From NCBI GenBank assembly GCA_021804195.1, contig JAJZKJ010000179.1:1-5543 (forward strand): 5,543 nucleotides of DNA, in the 5' to 3' direction. The stretch comes from Acidobacteriota bacterium. GTDB lineage: Bacteria > Planctomycetota > Phycisphaerae > WQYP01 > JAJZKJ01. The notes beneath the pieces are model-generated. The model worked only from the letters and a program-made list of their open reading frames with translations. It made no database searches and was not told where the DNA came from. The position numbers and the translations under genes were made by a program. How positions within the stretch are numbered: position 1 is the stretch's first letter; every line of letters starts with the position of its first letter. Positions 4,752-5,543 of this stretch are shown piece by piece.

Positions 4752-5543
4752 ATGAACCGCAGAAAATTTCTCCACACCTCGGCCGGAGCTTCCCTGTTGC
4801 CGCTGACGGTTACGCCCGCCTCGCTGGCCGCTGCCAGCGCTCCTTCCTATGACACTGCGCCCCCGCCCGCGTCCGTTGATGCTCCGCTTGTTACCTCGGC
4901 CGCCGGCCGCGAACGCCTGCTGCTCGATTTTGGCTGGCGTTTTCATCTCGGCAATGCCGATGATCCGAAACAGGATTTTGATTACGGCCTGAAGGGCGGT
5001 TCCTGGTGGAAGACCGGACTCATGTTCCGTCCCGCGCGGCCGGACTTCGACGTTTCCGGCTGGCAGGCCGTGGATTTGCCGCACGACTGGGCGGTGGCGC
5101 TGCCGTTTCATAACGATCCCGTGCTCACCACCCATGGCTCCAAGCCCCTGGGCCGCAATTATCCCGCCACCAGCATCGGCTGGTACCGGCGCGAATTCAA
5201 TCTCACTCCCGCCGACCGCGGCCGCCGGCTGCGCCTGGAATTCGACGGCGTATTCCGCAATTGCATGGTGGTGCTGAACGGCTGTTTTCTCGGCCGCAGT
5301 CTCAGCGGCTATGCTCCCTTCAGCTTCGATATCACCGATTTCGCGCATTACGATGGCAAAAACGTGCTGGTGGTGCGGGCCGATGCGACCGAATCCGAAG
5401 GCTGGTTTTATGAAGGTGCCGGCATTTACCGCCATGTCTGGCTGGTGAAGACCCATCCCCTGCATGTGCCGCAGTGGGGCGTCTATACCCGCGCCAAAGT
5501 CAGCCGGATACAGGGCGGGCACGGCGCCGCCGAGCTGGAACTG
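4752..5543 (+). CDS. Tat-exported glycoside hydrolase family 2 protein (beta-galactosidase-like), 5' part
   Basis: The frame is open from ATG 4752 to the window edge (264 codons, no stop). It starts with a twin-arginine signal peptide: NRRKFL (residues 2-7), a moderately hydrophobic core and an Ala-rich end near LAAASA (25-30). This implies folded export to the periplasm or cell surface. After a Pro-rich linker (31-50), residues 55-232 form the GH2 sugar-binding jelly-roll domain, shown by LLLDFGWRFHLG (56-67), WQAVDLPHDW (104-113), IGWYRREF (142-149), FDGVFRNCMVVLNG (164-177), YAPFSFDITD (187-196) and EGWFYEGAGIYRHVWL (216-231). The residues after 232 begin the immunoglobulin-like GH2 domain. 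The TIM barrel and its two catalytic glutamates lie beyond the window, so beta-galactosidase versus beta-mannosidase, beta-glucuronidase or a related activity is open; the GAGIYR block favours beta-galactosidase-like members. The start is fixed by the signal peptide, and no ribosome binding site is visible. The context suggests polysaccharide breakdown, independent of its neighbours. Confidence 0.9.
   Translation, partial: MNRRKFLHTSAGASLLPLTVTPASLAAASAPSYDTAPPPASVDAPLVTSAAGRERLLLDFGWRFHLGNADDPKQDFDYGLKGGSWWKTGLMFRPARPDFDVSGWQAVDLPHDWAVALPFHNDPVLTTHGSKPLGRNYPATSIGWYRREFNLTPADRGRRLRLEFDGVFRNCMVVLNGCFLGRSLSGYAPFSFDITDFAHYDGKNVLVVRADATESEGWFYEGAGIYRHVWLVKTHPLHVPQWGVYTRAKVSRIQGGHGAAELEL

Noticed and set aside
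4746..5522. 258-codon minus-strand frame opposite the glycoside hydrolase
   Set aside because: It is a mirror frame of the GH2 gene, whose Tat signal and domain motifs are clear on the plus strand.

Overview
The window is GC-rich DNA, probably from an Acidobacteriota-type soil bacterium. This is an inference from gene content only: a PEGA-domain envelope protein of a type common in that phylum, a decayed membrane-anchored PD40 (WD40-like) protein of the sort found there with winged-helix regulators, and a Tat-exported family 2 glycoside hydrolase. No rRNA, tRNA, CRISPR array, insertion sequence or integrase is visible.

Layout. 1-78 is the 3' end of an unrecognised plus-strand gene. 216-1031 is an intact membrane fatty-acid (acyl-CoA type) desaturase with all three histidine boxes. 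1132-1755 on the minus strand is a frameshifted PD40-type gene: three reading frames join into one family-like protein if one base is restored at each of three places, two of them the longest homopolymers in the stretch. A good intrinsic terminator (1090-1114) lies just beyond its stop. 1975-2766 encodes a secreted protein with a C-terminal PEGA domain; its strong ribosome binding site is predicted to be buried in a long 5'-leader hairpin (1924-1966). 2767-3068 is mostly non-coding, with one possible 29-residue lipoprotein-like ORF (2809-2898) and two hairpins. 3069-4616 is a complete biotin-dependent acyl-CoA carboxylase carboxyltransferase subunit (PccB-like). 4752-5543 is the start of a GH2 glycoside hydrolase with a twin-arginine signal; it runs off the window, and its catalytic residues are outside.

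The genes do not look like one operon. The gaps are 130-300 bp, several contain hairpins, and one unit lies on the opposite strand. The common thread is at most general: lipid metabolism (desaturase and acyl-CoA carboxylase) beside envelope or exported proteins. I see no clearly new multi-gene system. The two observations most worth checking are the hairpin that hides the PEGA gene's ribosome binding site and the PD40 gene broken at homopolymers.
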